Under the pieces are notes generated by a model. That model saw nothing but the letters and a program-made list of their open reading frames with translations. It searched no databases and was not told the DNA's origin. A stretch of DNA of 64,000 nucleotides. Origin: Bradyrhizobium sp. 4 (GTDB lineage Bacteria > Pseudomonadota > Alphaproteobacteria > Rhizobiales > Xanthobacteraceae). The position numbers were made by a program, and so were the translations under genes. Positions 26,287 to 35,442 of this stretch are shown piece by piece (position 1 is the stretch's first letter; each line of letters opens with the position of its first letter). The stretch covers positions 4,774,001-4,838,000 of the forward strand of contig NZ_CP064686.1 in NCBI RefSeq assembly GCF_023100905.1. Reading direction: 5' to 3'.

Positions 26287-27288
26287 GTGATTGGTCGAAA
26301 ATGGAATGTGATGGTCACCGGTGGTGCCGGCTATGTCGGTAGCGTGCTGGTTCCCCAGTTGCTCGCTGCGGGCCACAAGGTCACCGTGCTCGACCTGTTC
26401 ATGTATGGCGAGGACGTGTTCGATGCCGTCCGCAACAATCCCGATTTGCGCCTGATCAAGGGCGACATCCGTGACGAAGCCGCGATCAACGAGGCCCTGC
26501 GCGGCAACAACGCCGTGATCCACCTCGCCTGCATCTCCAACGACCCGTCGTTCGAGCTGGACCCGGGGCTCGGCAAGTCCATCAATTACGACTGCTTCCG
26601 GCCGATGGTGCGCGCCGCCAAGAAGGCGGGCATCAAGCGCTTCATCTATGCCTCCTCGTCCAGCGTCTATGGCATCAAGGACGAAGCCGAGGTGACCGAG
26701 GACCTGTCCTGCGAGCCGCTCACGGACTACTCGAAGTTCAAGGCGATGTGCGAGACCGACCTTGCCGACGAGGCCGCGTCCGGTTTCGTCACCTGCACGG
26801 TTCGTCCCGCCACCGTCTGCGGCTACGCACCGCGGCAGCGGCTCGACGTCGTCGTCAACATCCTGACAAATCTCGCGGTCAACACCGGCCGCATCCGCGT
26901 GTTCGGCGGAACGCAGCGCCGGCCCAATTTGCACATCGAGGATATGTCAGCCGCCTATCTGTTCCTGCTCCAGCAGGATGACGCAAAGATCGACGGCAAG
27001 ACCTACAATATCGGTTACGAAAACCACTCGCTGATGAAGATCGCCGACATCGTCAAGTCGGTGGTCGGCAGCAATGTCGACGTCGTCGTCGAGCCGACCG
27101 ACGATCTCCGCTCCTACCACGTCTCATCGGAGAAGATCCGCCGCGAGCTCGGCTTTGCGCCAACCCACACGATCGAGCAGGCCGTGTCCGGCCTCGTCAA
27201 CGCCTTCAGGGGCGGCCGCCTGCCGAACTCGCTCAACGACCCCCGGTACTTCAACATCAAGATGATGCAGAACATCAGCCTGAAGTGA
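26287..27288 (+). CDS. NAD-dependent epimerase/dehydratase (second SDR)
   Basis: 333 aa, GTG start preceded by GGAGA. N-terminal VTGGAGYVGSVL, catalytic ASSSSVYG and YSKFKAMCE (YxxxK), and an RPATVCGYAPR loop. It is closest in feel to the NDP-sugar epimerases of surface-polysaccharide clusters. Its stop overlaps the next start (GTGA). Confidence 0.86.
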   Translation: MIGRKWNVMVTGGAGYVGSVLVPQLLAAGHKVTVLDLFMYGEDVFDAVRNNPDLRLIKGDIRDEAAINEALRGNNAVIHLACISNDPSFELDPGLGKSINYDCFRPMVRAAKKAGIKRFIYASSSSVYGIKDEAEVTEDLSCEPLTDYSKFKAMCETDLADEAASGFVTCTVRPATVCGYAPRQRLDVVVNILTNLAVNTGRIRVFGGTQRRPNLHIEDMSAAYLFLLQQDDAKIDGKTYNIGYENHSLMKIADIVKSVVGSNVDVVVEPTDDLRSYHVSSEKIRRELGFAPTHTIEQAVSGLVNAFRGGRLPNSLNDPRYFNIKMMQNISLK

Positions 27289-27905
27289 GCGGCGTGCGGA
27301 TCGGCATCGATTTCGACAACACGATCATCTGCTACGACAAGGTCTTTGCCGCCGTCGCACGTGAGCGTGGGCTGGTGCCGGAAGGGTGGGAGGGGCTTAA
27401 GACCGACCTACGGGATCATCTCCGGTCCCGCGCGGGCGGCGAGCTCGCCTGGCAAGGACTGCAAGGCTTCGTCTACGGCAAGGGAATTGGCGGCGCCGAA
27501 ATCTATCCAGGGGTGCGGGAATTCCTGGCGGCGTGCAAGCAGGCCGGCTCGAAGGTTTGCATCGTCAGCCACAAGACCCGATTCGGTCATCAGGACCCCG
27601 ACCGCACTGACCTGCGTGACGCCGCGCGCAGCTGGCTGCGGGGGGCGGGCCTAGTCGACGCTGCGGATGCGGCGCTGGCTATCGGCGATATCTATTTCGA
27701 GGACACACTGCCCGCCAAGGTCGAGAGGCTCGTGATCCTGAAGCTCGACGTCTTCATCGATGACCTCGTCGACGTCTTCGAGCAACCGCATTTTCCGAAG
27801 GCCACGCGATCGATCCTGTTCACGCAGTCGCAGCCGCCCCACCCCGAACACTGCAAGCCAATCGCGACATGGGCCGATATCCGCCGCGAGGTGTTTGCGG
27901 CATGA
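27285..27905 (+). CDS. HAD-superfamily-like protein (phosphatase candidate)
   Basis: 206 aa, GTG start overlapping the previous stop by 4 nt (GTGA). The N-terminal GIDFDNTIICYD is a HAD motif I (DxDxT variant with both Asp present), CIVSHKT looks like motif II, and VFIDDLVDVFEQP like motif IV. It could dephosphorylate a sugar bisphosphate, as GmhB does in heptose synthesis, but it is not GmhB by sequence. It overlaps the next gene by ATGA. Confidence 0.7.
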   Translation: MSGVRIGIDFDNTIICYDKVFAAVARERGLVPEGWEGLKTDLRDHLRSRAGGELAWQGLQGFVYGKGIGGAEIYPGVREFLAACKQAGSKVCIVSHKTRFGHQDPDRTDLRDAARSWLRGAGLVDAADAALAIGDIYFEDTLPAKVERLVILKLDVFIDDLVDVFEQPHFPKATRSILFTQSQPPHPEHCKPIATWADIRREVFAA

Positions 27906-28930
27906 GCGAGACCGACATCACCGCGCCGGATGCGATGGCGATCGGCAGCCGCCTGGCCGGTGCGCGTGTTGCGTCCGCCCAGCCGGCACGATCCGGCGGC
28001 AACAACAGGGTGTTTCGGCTGGAGATGGCGGATGGACCGCCCCTCGCCCTCAAGCATTATCCGTCCGACGGACGCGATCGCCTGGGACAGGAGTATGATG
28101 CACTCTCGTTCCTGGCGCGCCACGGCATCACGTCGACACCGCAGCCAGTCGCGAAGGACGCAGATGCATTCTGCGCGCTGTACCAATGGTTCGACGGCGA
28201 GGCCGCGGCGCTGCGTCCCCAGGGCGACGACGCCGACCAACTCGCCGATTTCCTCATAGAGCTACAGAAGCTGCGCAAAGCCGAAGGCGCGCAGATTTTG
28301 CGCAACGCCTCAGCCAGCATCTTTTCGCCGGAGGCGGCCATCGCCCAGTACGAACAGCGTCTGGACGCATTGAGGCGAGCCTCGGATAGTCATTCCGACC
28401 TGCGTGCGTTCCTCGAAGGCAGCCTGGTTCCCAGCATTGACGTCGCGATTCGGCAGCTCCGCCGGCGTTACGCGGAACTGGGTCGGAATCCCGCAGCGGA
28501 CCTTGCGCCCACCCATCGCGCGCTGAGTCCGTCCGATTTCGGACTGCACAACGCACTGCGCGCCGAAGACGGGCGTTTGCGATTCATCGACTTCGAATAT
28601 TTCGGCTGGGACGATCCGGTCAAGCTCGTGTCCGACACCGCCATTCACCCCGGCAGTGATCTGCCGGAAGCGAGCGCGAATCGCTTGATTGAACGGCTGT
28701 CGCGCGCCTTCGAGGCGAACGATGACGCGTTTGCGGTCCGACGTGACGTACTGTATCCTGTGTTCAAGGGAATCTGGTGCCTGATTGTCCTGAACGCCTA
28801 TTTGCCGGACAGCCGCTCCCGGCGCGCAATCGCTGCGCAAGGTGGCGATGTTAGGATCCGCCTCGCCGGTCAGCTCGACAAAGCCCGCCGGCTTCACCAG
28901 ACGATTCGCCCAACCGATTTACCGAAGTGA
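27902..28930 (+). CDS. Aminoglycoside-phosphotransferase-family kinase
   Basis: 342 aa with the APH/choline-kinase fold: ALKHYP (ATP-binding Lys), the catalytic loop SPSDFGLHNAL (Asp and Asn present, with the usual HGD replaced by PSD) and the metal-binding IDFEYFGWDDP. In a sugar cluster it probably phosphorylates a sugar rather than an antibiotic. It is coupled by ATGA and GTGA overlaps to its neighbours. Confidence 0.8.
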   Translation: MSETDITAPDAMAIGSRLAGARVASAQPARSGGNNRVFRLEMADGPPLALKHYPSDGRDRLGQEYDALSFLARHGITSTPQPVAKDADAFCALYQWFDGEAAALRPQGDDADQLADFLIELQKLRKAEGAQILRNASASIFSPEAAIAQYEQRLDALRRASDSHSDLRAFLEGSLVPSIDVAIRQLRRRYAELGRNPAADLAPTHRALSPSDFGLHNALRAEDGRLRFIDFEYFGWDDPVKLVSDTAIHPGSDLPEASANRLIERLSRAFEANDDAFAVRRDVLYPVFKGIWCLIVLNAYLPDSRSRRAIAAQGGDVRIRLAGQLDKARRLHQTIRPTDLPK

Positions 28931-29775
28931 CCCAGATCTCGCCCCACGCTGAAGCCGCCCTCACCTGCACGCTGGACGAGCGTAGCCTTTATCTGCGCCG
29001 ACTGGTGCTCGGTTCTGTCCGCTCCGCGGGACGCGGACATGTCGGTCCGGCATTGTCGCTGATCGAGATGGTCCGCGTACTCTACGACGACGTGCTGCGG
29101 ATCGATCCGAACAACCCGCGCGATCCGGCCCGCGACCGCGCGATCCTCAGCAAGGGACACGGGTGTCTGGCGCTCTATGCGCTGCTGGCCGATCGCGGCT
29201 TCTTTCCTTTGTCGGAGCTGGACGGTTTCTGCGGCCCCGACAGCATTTTGGGCGGACATCCCGAATACGGAATGGTGCCGGGGGTCGAGGCCTCGACGGG
29301 CGCGCTCGGACACGGCCTGTCGATCGGTGTCGGCCTCGCGCTCGCCGCGCGCATGCGCGAGCGCACCTACCGCACCTTCGTCCTGCTCGGAGACGGCGAG
29401 ATCAACGAGGGATCAGTGTGGGAAGCCGCCATGGGCGCGGCCAAGCACGGGCTCGACAATCTGATCGCGCTGATCGACTACAACAAGCTGCAGAGTTACG
29501 GGCCCACCGATTACGTCCTGCCGCTGGAGCCGCTCGCGGACAAGTGGCGCAGCTTCGGCTTTGCCGTCCAGGAGCTCAACGGCCACGACGTCGGCGCCCT
29601 GCGCACAGTCCTGAAGCAGGTCCCAGCCGTTCCGGGAAAACCCGCCGCGATCATTTGCCATACCGTCAAGGGCAAGGGTCTGCCGGCCGCGGAATCCAAC
29701 GCCGATTGGCATCACAAGAACAAGCTCACCGACAGCGAGCTCGACGCCATCCGCGTCGCCGTCGGGGATTTTTGA
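28927..29775 (+). CDS. Transketolase, N-terminal (TPP-binding) subunit
   Basis: 282 aa; GTG start overlapping the previous stop. The TPP motif GDGEINEGSVWEAAMGAA ... IDYNKLQ is complete, along with SKGHGCLALYA and GHGLSIGVGLA. It forms a split transketolase with the next gene. Such split pairs in polysaccharide loci transfer a two-carbon ketol unit onto a sugar acceptor rather than serving the pentose phosphate pathway. Confidence 0.93.
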   Translation: MTQISPHAEAALTCTLDERSLYLRRLVLGSVRSAGRGHVGPALSLIEMVRVLYDDVLRIDPNNPRDPARDRAILSKGHGCLALYALLADRGFFPLSELDGFCGPDSILGGHPEYGMVPGVEASTGALGHGLSIGVGLALAARMRERTYRTFVLLGDGEINEGSVWEAAMGAAKHGLDNLIALIDYNKLQSYGPTDYVLPLEPLADKWRSFGFAVQELNGHDVGALRTVLKQVPAVPGKPAAIICHTVKGKGLPAAESNADWHHKNKLTDSELDAIRVAVGDF

Positions 29776-29785
29776 TCGGGTCCTC

Positions 29786-30745
29786 ATGCGCAACACCGCG
29801 ATGAACATGGTCCACAAGCTCGCCGCACGCGACGAGCGTGTGCTCTACATCGGCTCCGATCCCGGCGCAGGTACCTTGCGCGCGATGAGCAAGGAGTTTC
29901 CCAAGCGCCACCTGATCGAAGGCATTTCGGAAGCACACATCATCGGCATGTCCGCCGGCCTCGCGATGGAAGGCTTCGTGCCCTATGTCAACACCATCGC
30001 CACATTCCTCACCCGCCGCTGCTACGAGCAAGTCGCGGTCGATCTGTGCCTGCACAATCTGCCAGTGCGGCTGATCGCCAATGGCGGCGGGCTGGTTTAC
30101 GCGCCGCTCGGCCCCACCCACCAGGCGATCGAGGACATCGCCATCATGCGGGCGCTGCCGAACATGACGGTGGTCTGCCCGTGCGATGCCGACGAGGCGT
30201 CGCGGCTGATGGAGCAAACGCTCGACTGGACCGGGCCGATCTACATCCGGCTCGGCAAAGGTGGCGACGCCGTGGTCTCGAAGGCCGAGCACGGCTTTGA
30301 GATCGGCAAGGCCATCCTGATGCGCCCGCCCGGCGACGTCGTCATGGTCACGACAGGCATCATGCTCCAGCGCGCACTCGCTGCGGCCGACCTGCTGGCA
30401 GCGCAAGGCATTCGCGCCGGCATCCTGCACATGCACACCGTCAAGCCGCTCGACACCGAGGCGCTGCTGCAAGCGATCCGGGGCACCAGGCTGGTAGCGA
30501 CGCTGGAGGAGCACGTGCCCTCCGGCGGCCTCGGCAGCGCGGTCGCGGAGGCGCTGATCGACAAGCTCGGCTCTGGCCTGCCCGCGATGCTGCGGTTGTC
30601 GCTGCCGGACCGGTTCATGCACAATTACGGATCGCAGGACTCGCTGCTGAAGAAGCACGGACTTTCCGCCGACGCCATTGCGACCTCGGTCGCGCGCGCG
30701 CTCCCCGCTTCGCACACCTCCTCTCCTCAACTTCATTCCACCTGA
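29786..30745 (+). CDS. Transketolase, C-terminal subunit
   Basis: 319 aa, ten bp after its partner. It contains the pyrimidine-binding domain (ISEAHIIGMSAGLAMEG, with the catalytic Glu) and the C-terminal domain with LEEHVPSGGLGSAVAEAL. With the preceding gene it makes a complete TPP enzyme. Both halves look intact. Confidence 0.93.
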   Translation: MRNTAMNMVHKLAARDERVLYIGSDPGAGTLRAMSKEFPKRHLIEGISEAHIIGMSAGLAMEGFVPYVNTIATFLTRRCYEQVAVDLCLHNLPVRLIANGGGLVYAPLGPTHQAIEDIAIMRALPNMTVVCPCDADEASRLMEQTLDWTGPIYIRLGKGGDAVVSKAEHGFEIGKAILMRPPGDVVMVTTGIMLQRALAAADLLAAQGIRAGILHMHTVKPLDTEALLQAIRGTRLVATLEEHVPSGGLGSAVAEALIDKLGSGLPAMLRLSLPDRFMHNYGSQDSLLKKHGLSADAIATSVARALPASHTSSPQLHST

Positions 30746-30753
30746 CGGGCCCC

Positions 30754-31860
30754 ATGCACGACGTTCGATATTCCTATCTGCTCGAGCAATTCTCCGACCC
30801 GGCACCGATCCTGGCCGAGATCGGCCGACTGGTGGCGACCGGTGACTTCACCCTGGGCAAGCCGGTCGCTGAATTCGAACGGCGCTTTTCCGAGCTGATC
30901 GGCGTGCGTCACGCCATCGGCGTCGGATCGGGCACTGATGCGCTCAAATTGCCGCTCAAGGCGCTCGGCATCGGCCATGGCGACGAGGTCATCACGGCTG
31001 CCAACACCTTCATTGCCACGGTCGGTGCCATCGCCGAGACCGGCGCGACGCCGGTGCTGGTCGACTGCGACGACTCCTTCTGCATGAACGTCGACTACGT
31101 CGAAGCCGCGATCACCGAGAAGACCAAAGCGATCATGCCGGTTCAGTTGACCGGCGAGGTCACCGACATGGGCAAGCTGATGGCGATCGCCCAGCGCCAC
31201 AACATCCCCGTGGTCGAGGATTCCTGCCAGGGCATCCTGTCGGAGTTCGCGGGAAAACGGTCCGGCACCCACGGTATCGCGGCCGGCTTCTCGCTGCATC
31301 CGCTCAAGAACCTCAACGTCTGGGGCGATGCCGGTGTCGTCGTCACCAATGACGACCGGATGAACGAGCGGCTTCGCCTGATCCGCAACCACGGCATGAA
31401 GAATCGCGACGAGATCGCGATCCTCGGCTGCAATTCGCGGCTCGATTCCCTCCAGGCGGTCGTCGGCAACTGGCTGATCGGCCAGACCAGCGAGATCACG
31501 CGCCGCCGGATCGAGAACGCGGCCTATTACGATTCGGGCCTTGCCGGCCTGCCCGGCCTGCGCATTCCGCCGCGCCGGCCCAACGTCAAGCACGTCTACC
31601 ATCTCTACATGGTGTTCGCCGAGCGCCGCGACGAGCTCTACAAATACTGCCTGGACAACGGCATCGAAGCGAAGATCCACTATCCCATCCCGCTGTATCA
31701 GCAGGAAGGCCTCAAGCACCTCGGCTACGCGCCGGGCACCTTCCCGGTCACCGACCGCCACGCCCAGGAAGTCATCAGCTTCCCCGTCGACCAGCATCTG
31801 ACGCGGGCGCAACAGGACCGCGTCATCGAGATCGTTCGGAAGTTCTGCCATGGACGCTGA
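30754..31860 (+). CDS. DegT/DnrJ/EryC1 PLP-dependent sugar aminotransferase (first copy)
   Basis: 368 aa. The PLP lysine is in SLHPLKNLNVWGDAG; ITAANTFIATVGAI and VEDSCQG are the other cofactor contacts. The family transaminates NDP-keto-sugars with Glu as donor. It ends in an 11-bp overlap with a second, related aminotransferase gene. Confidence 0.9.
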   Translation: MHDVRYSYLLEQFSDPAPILAEIGRLVATGDFTLGKPVAEFERRFSELIGVRHAIGVGSGTDALKLPLKALGIGHGDEVITAANTFIATVGAIAETGATPVLVDCDDSFCMNVDYVEAAITEKTKAIMPVQLTGEVTDMGKLMAIAQRHNIPVVEDSCQGILSEFAGKRSGTHGIAAGFSLHPLKNLNVWGDAGVVVTNDDRMNERLRLIRNHGMKNRDEIAILGCNSRLDSLQAVVGNWLIGQTSEITRRRIENAAYYDSGLAGLPGLRIPPRRPNVKHVYHLYMVFAERRDELYKYCLDNGIEAKIHYPIPLYQQEGLKHLGYAPGTFPVTDRHAQEVISFPVDQHLTRAQQDRVIEIVRKFCHGR

Positions 31861-32968
31861 CACCGGCCGCCGGCGCATCGGTTACGTCAATCTTCCCGCG
31901 CAATTCGAGGAAGAGCGCGTTGAGATCATGCAGGCGGTCGAGGGCGTGTTCCGGCGCGGCGATTTCATCGGCGGCGCGGCCGTTGCGAAGCTCGAAGAGG
32001 AGCTCGCCACCTATCTTGGCTCGCCGCATGTGGTGACGCTGAATTCCGGCACCGATGCGCTGATCCTGTCGTTGCGGGCGCTCAACATCGGTCCCGGAGA
32101 CGAGGTGATCACCCCGCCGAATTCGTTCGTGGCGTCGACCGCCGCCATCATCGCCGTCGGCGCCACGCCAGTATTTGCGGACGTGCTGCCGGACCAGAAT
32201 ATCGATCCGGCCGCGGTCGAGGCCGCCGTCACCCCGCGGACTAGGGCAATCATGCCGGTGCACCTGACCGGGCGGATGGCCGACATGAACCCGCTGATGG
32301 CGATTGCGGCCAAGCACGCTCTTGCCGTGATCGAGGACAGCGCACAGGCCGTCGGCTCGACCTATGACGGGCGGATGAGCGGGACCATCGGAACGTTCGG
32401 CTGCTTCTCCGCCCACCCGCTGAAGAACCTCAATGCCGCGGGCGACGCCGGCTTCGTCGTCACCGCCGACGCCGAGCTTGCCGCGAGAATTCGCCGCCTG
32501 CGCAATCATGGCCTGATCAATCGCAGTGACGTCCAGGAATGGGGCATCGTGTCACGCCTCGACACGGTCCAGGCCGAGGTGCTCCGGATTCGCTTGCGTC
32601 ACCTGCCCTCTGTCATTGAACGCCGGCGCCGCAACGCCGCGCAATATCGCGCCGAGCTCGGCGGCCTTCCCCTGTTCATTCCGGTTTGCCGCAACATCGA
32701 GTTCAACACCTTCCACACCTTCGTCGTGCAGACGGACCGTCGCGACGACCTCCAGAAATATCTTGCCGACAAGGGTATCGAGACCGCGATCCACTATCCG
32801 GTACCGATCCACCTCCAGGAAGCGGCGGCGCATCTTGGCCACGGTCGCGGCGCGTTCCCGGTGACCGAGCGGCAGGCGGATCAGATCCTCACGCTTCCCA
32901 TCAACCAGTTCCTCTCGACCTCGGACATCAGCTATATTTGCGCGACGGCCCGGGAGTATTTTGCATGA
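31850..32968 (+). CDS. DegT/DnrJ/EryC1 PLP-dependent sugar aminotransferase (second copy)
   Basis: 372 aa, similar throughout to its upstream neighbour: ITPPNSFVASTAAI, VIEDSAQAVG and the PLP lysine in SAHPLKNLNAAGDAG. Two tandem copies suggest two amino positions on the product or successive intermediates; alternatively one acts as a non-transaminating dehydratase, although it retains the PLP Lys. Confidence 0.9.
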   Translation: MDADTGRRRIGYVNLPAQFEEERVEIMQAVEGVFRRGDFIGGAAVAKLEEELATYLGSPHVVTLNSGTDALILSLRALNIGPGDEVITPPNSFVASTAAIIAVGATPVFADVLPDQNIDPAAVEAAVTPRTRAIMPVHLTGRMADMNPLMAIAAKHALAVIEDSAQAVGSTYDGRMSGTIGTFGCFSAHPLKNLNAAGDAGFVVTADAELAARIRRLRNHGLINRSDVQEWGIVSRLDTVQAEVLRIRLRHLPSVIERRRRNAAQYRAELGGLPLFIPVCRNIEFNTFHTFVVQTDRRDDLQKYLADKGIETAIHYPVPIHLQEAAAHLGHGRGAFPVTERQADQILTLPINQFLSTSDISYICATAREYFA

Positions 32969-33771
32969 CGGACACGGCTTTCCTCGAGGCCGATGAGCAG
33001 GCATTGGCGCAACGCTTCATCGACGACGGCTTCGTCACCACGCCGGCCGACGATCGCGCCGGGCTCGATCGGATCCAACGGCGCGCCGCCGAGCTCGCGG
33101 CGGATTATCTGAAGCTGCCACACGGCAACGACCCCTACGCGATGCTCGACACCATCCACACGCGGGTGAGCGTAGATGATCTCAACGGCCTGCGGCTGCA
33201 CGTCTTCAACGGTCTCAACGCCGAGCCCTGGTTCCGGCCGACCTATTTCCGTCTGGCGCGCTCGACGATCGAGACCATCGTCGGCAACGAGCTCTGCATG
33301 CAGCGCCGCGTCAATCTCAGCATCCAGCTACCGGGAGACGATTCGTCGCTGCTCGCCACCCATTCCGACGTCTGGTCGGGCGACTCGCCGTTCGAGGTCG
33401 TGGTGTGGGTACCGCTGGTCGACGTCCACCGCACCAAATCGATGTATCTGCTGCCGCCATCCCTGAACGGCAACATGCAGGACCGGATGGCCAGCCTGCG
33501 CAGCGCCGAGGAACTCTACCAGACCATCAAGCCGCACGCGACTTTCATCGAGATTCCCTACGGTCACGTGATGCTGTTCAACCAGACCCTGATGCACGGC
33601 AATCGCATCAACGAGGAAGCCGGCTCGCGCTGGAGCATGAACTGCCGTTTCAAGAGCATCATGTCGCCCTATGCGGACAAGCGATTCGGCGAATTCTTCG
33701 AACCGATCCTGTTGCGCCCGGCGACACGTGTCGGCATGCAATACAAGCTCCCGGGAGGCTTCCATGGCTGA
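32965..33771 (+). CDS. 2-oxoglutarate-Fe(II) oxygenase, 'sporadic carbohydrate cluster' type
   Basis: 268 aa, ATGA overlap with the preceding gene. The candidate iron facial triad is His and Asp in THSDVWSGD and a distal His in LMHGNR, with Arg for 2-oxoglutarate in SRWSMNCRF. It resembles the 2OG-Fe(II) oxygenases that accompany LIC12192-type proteins in scattered sugar clusters (recalled family, not searched). Likely hydroxylation or oxidative change of a sugar intermediate. Confidence 0.8.
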   Translation: MTDTAFLEADEQALAQRFIDDGFVTTPADDRAGLDRIQRRAAELAADYLKLPHGNDPYAMLDTIHTRVSVDDLNGLRLHVFNGLNAEPWFRPTYFRLARSTIETIVGNELCMQRRVNLSIQLPGDDSSLLATHSDVWSGDSPFEVVVWVPLVDVHRTKSMYLLPPSLNGNMQDRMASLRSAEELYQTIKPHATFIEIPYGHVMLFNQTLMHGNRINEEAGSRWSMNCRFKSIMSPYADKRFGEFFEPILLRPATRVGMQYKLPGGFHG

Positions 33772-34156
33772 GCGAGCCGGCCATCGCGGCTATATCGGCG
33801 CCCGGCCATTGAACGGCAGCCGTACCCCGCAGCACGTCCAGAACATCGTGATCCGCGACTATGCGCGACGGAAGAATCTGCATTATCTGCTCAGCGCCGC
33901 CGAGCACACCATGCCCGGCAGCTACATGGTGCTTGAGGACATCCTGGACGAGCTGCCGCGGTTGCGCGGCCTGATTCTCTACAGCATCTTCATGCTGCCG
34001 CCCGACGAGGCACGGCGGCGGGAGATCTATGGCCGGGTGCTGAGCGAGGGCTGCGATCTGCACGCGGCCGTCGAGGAGATCACGCTGTCCTCGCGCGACA
34101 ACATCCAGGCCGTCGAGGACATCCTGCTCGTCAACAAATTCGCGACCATCCTGTGA
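33764..34156 (+). CDS. Sporadic carbohydrate cluster protein, LIC12192 family
   Basis: 130 aa; begins MAERAGHRGYIGARPLNG with the family's QHVQNIVIRDYARR and SAAEHTMPGSYMVLEDIL segments. The family is named from Leptospira; to my knowledge its biochemical role is not established. It overlaps the oxygenase gene by 8 bp, an arrangement recalled from other genomes. Small, soluble, no signal peptide. Confidence 0.82.
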   Translation: MAERAGHRGYIGARPLNGSRTPQHVQNIVIRDYARRKNLHYLLSAAEHTMPGSYMVLEDILDELPRLRGLILYSIFMLPPDEARRREIYGRVLSEGCDLHAAVEEITLSSRDNIQAVEDILLVNKFATIL

Positions 34157-34181
34157 CGATGCTGCGGACCGGTTGAGGACA

Positions 34182-34847
34182 ATGGCCGAGATCAACCTGC
34201 TCCAGCCGATGCACGCATCGACCAAGCGGAACTACGTTCAGCGGGTCGTCGAGCACGACAAGGCGGAATCCGCCACTGTCGCTCGGCAATGGGGACACGA
34301 CTACTGGGACGGCGACCGCCGTTATGGCTACGGCGGCTACCGCTACGACGGACGCTGGCGCCCGCTCGCCCAGACCCTGATCGACCGCTATGGCATCAAG
34401 CCCGGGATGAGCGTGCTCGATGTCGGCTGCGGCAAGGGCTATTTGCTCTACGAACTCACCCAGCTCGTCCCCGACCTCACCATCGCCGGCATCGACATCT
34501 CCGACTATGGCATCGCCAACGCCAAGGAGGAGGTGCGGCCGCAATTAAAGGTCGGCAGCGCCGTCGAGCTCCCCTACCCCGACCACAGCTTCGATCTCGT
34601 GGTGTCGCTCGGCGTGCTCCACAATCTTCCGCTCGAGGACGTCTTCCGCGCCGTGTCGGAGATCGAGCGCGTGGGGCGCGGCGCCTCGAAATATCTGATG
34701 GTGGAATCGTTCCGCGACGAGCGCGAGAAGGCGAACCTGCTCTACTGGCAGCTCACCTGCCTGAGTTTCCATGGTCCGGAGACGTGGGCCTGGATCTACG
34801 ACAAATGCGGCTACCGGGGCGACCATGGGTTCATCTTCTTCGAATGA
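34182..34847 (+). CDS. Class I SAM-dependent methyltransferase
   Basis: 221 aa, ATG preceded by GAGG. Motif I is VLDVGCGKGYLLYEL, motif II region ISDYGIANAK, and the post-motif LPYPDHSFDLVVSLGVLHNL is typical of small-molecule methyltransferases. It presumably modifies the sugar (O- or N-methylation). The 3' end overlaps the next gene by 23 bp. Confidence 0.85.
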   Translation: MAEINLLQPMHASTKRNYVQRVVEHDKAESATVARQWGHDYWDGDRRYGYGGYRYDGRWRPLAQTLIDRYGIKPGMSVLDVGCGKGYLLYELTQLVPDLTIAGIDISDYGIANAKEEVRPQLKVGSAVELPYPDHSFDLVVSLGVLHNLPLEDVFRAVSEIERVGRGASKYLMVESFRDEREKANLLYWQLTCLSFHGPETWAWIYDKCGYRGDHGFIFFE

Positions 34848-35442
34848 AGCAACGGGCCTGCGCCGGCCGGCCTCGTTGCGGGCGCAAAATCCCGAAGTGT
34901 ATTATTCGGACGACGCCATCGTCACGGCGGACGACGCCACGATCGCGGAGCTGAAGCGCATCGCCGCAGGCAATCCGCGTCTGCGCAGCCGGCTGTGCAC
35001 GCATCCCGATCCTTCGTCCGGCCTGCACGAGATGCTGATCGTGCATCACCGCGAGGCCTATGTGCGGCCTCACAAGCATTTTGGCAAACCTGAATCGTTT
35101 CACCTGATCGAGGGCACTGCGCAGGTCGTGATCTTCGAGGACGACGGCCGCATTCGCGACGTGCTCGAGATGGCGCCGTACGGCCGGGGCGTGCTTTGCT
35201 ATTACCGGATGCCCGAGCAGGTTTTTCACTCGATCCTGATCACCTCGGAGTGGCTGGTGTTTCACGAAACCACCGCCGGTCCGTTCGATCCCTCCCGCAC
35301 GGCGTTTCCCGACTGGGCACCGGATGGCGGCGATGCCGCGGAAGTGCAGGTCTATGTCACTAGGACCGGTGCGCTCGCCGCGGAGCATCTGGCCCATCGC
35401 CATGCTTCACGAGCCAATCCAGCAGAGGTTCCTATTCGATGA
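34825..35442 (+). CDS. WbuC-like cupin-fold metalloprotein
   Basis: 205 aa. The cupin core has HHREAYVRPHKHFGKPESFHLIEGTA (candidate metal His/Glu residues) and YRMPEQVFHSILI. WbuC-family cupins are common in O-antigen loci and are thought to act on sugar intermediates, with no settled function. The start at 34825 is inside the methyltransferase gene; later starts are possible. Confidence 0.72.
   Translation: MGSSSSNEATGLRRPASLRAQNPEVYYSDDAIVTADDATIAELKRIAAGNPRLRSRLCTHPDPSSGLHEMLIVHHREAYVRPHKHFGKPESFHLIEGTAQVVIFEDDGRIRDVLEMAPYGRGVLCYYRMPEQVFHSILITSEWLVFHETTAGPFDPSRTAFPDWAPDGGDAAEVQVYVTRTGALAAEHLAHRHASRANPAEVPIR

Noticed and set aside
28054..28930. Antibiotic-resistance role for the APH-like kinase
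   Set aside because: It is embedded in and overlapping with a sugar operon, and the catalytic loop lacks the usual HGD; sugar kinase is the simpler reading.
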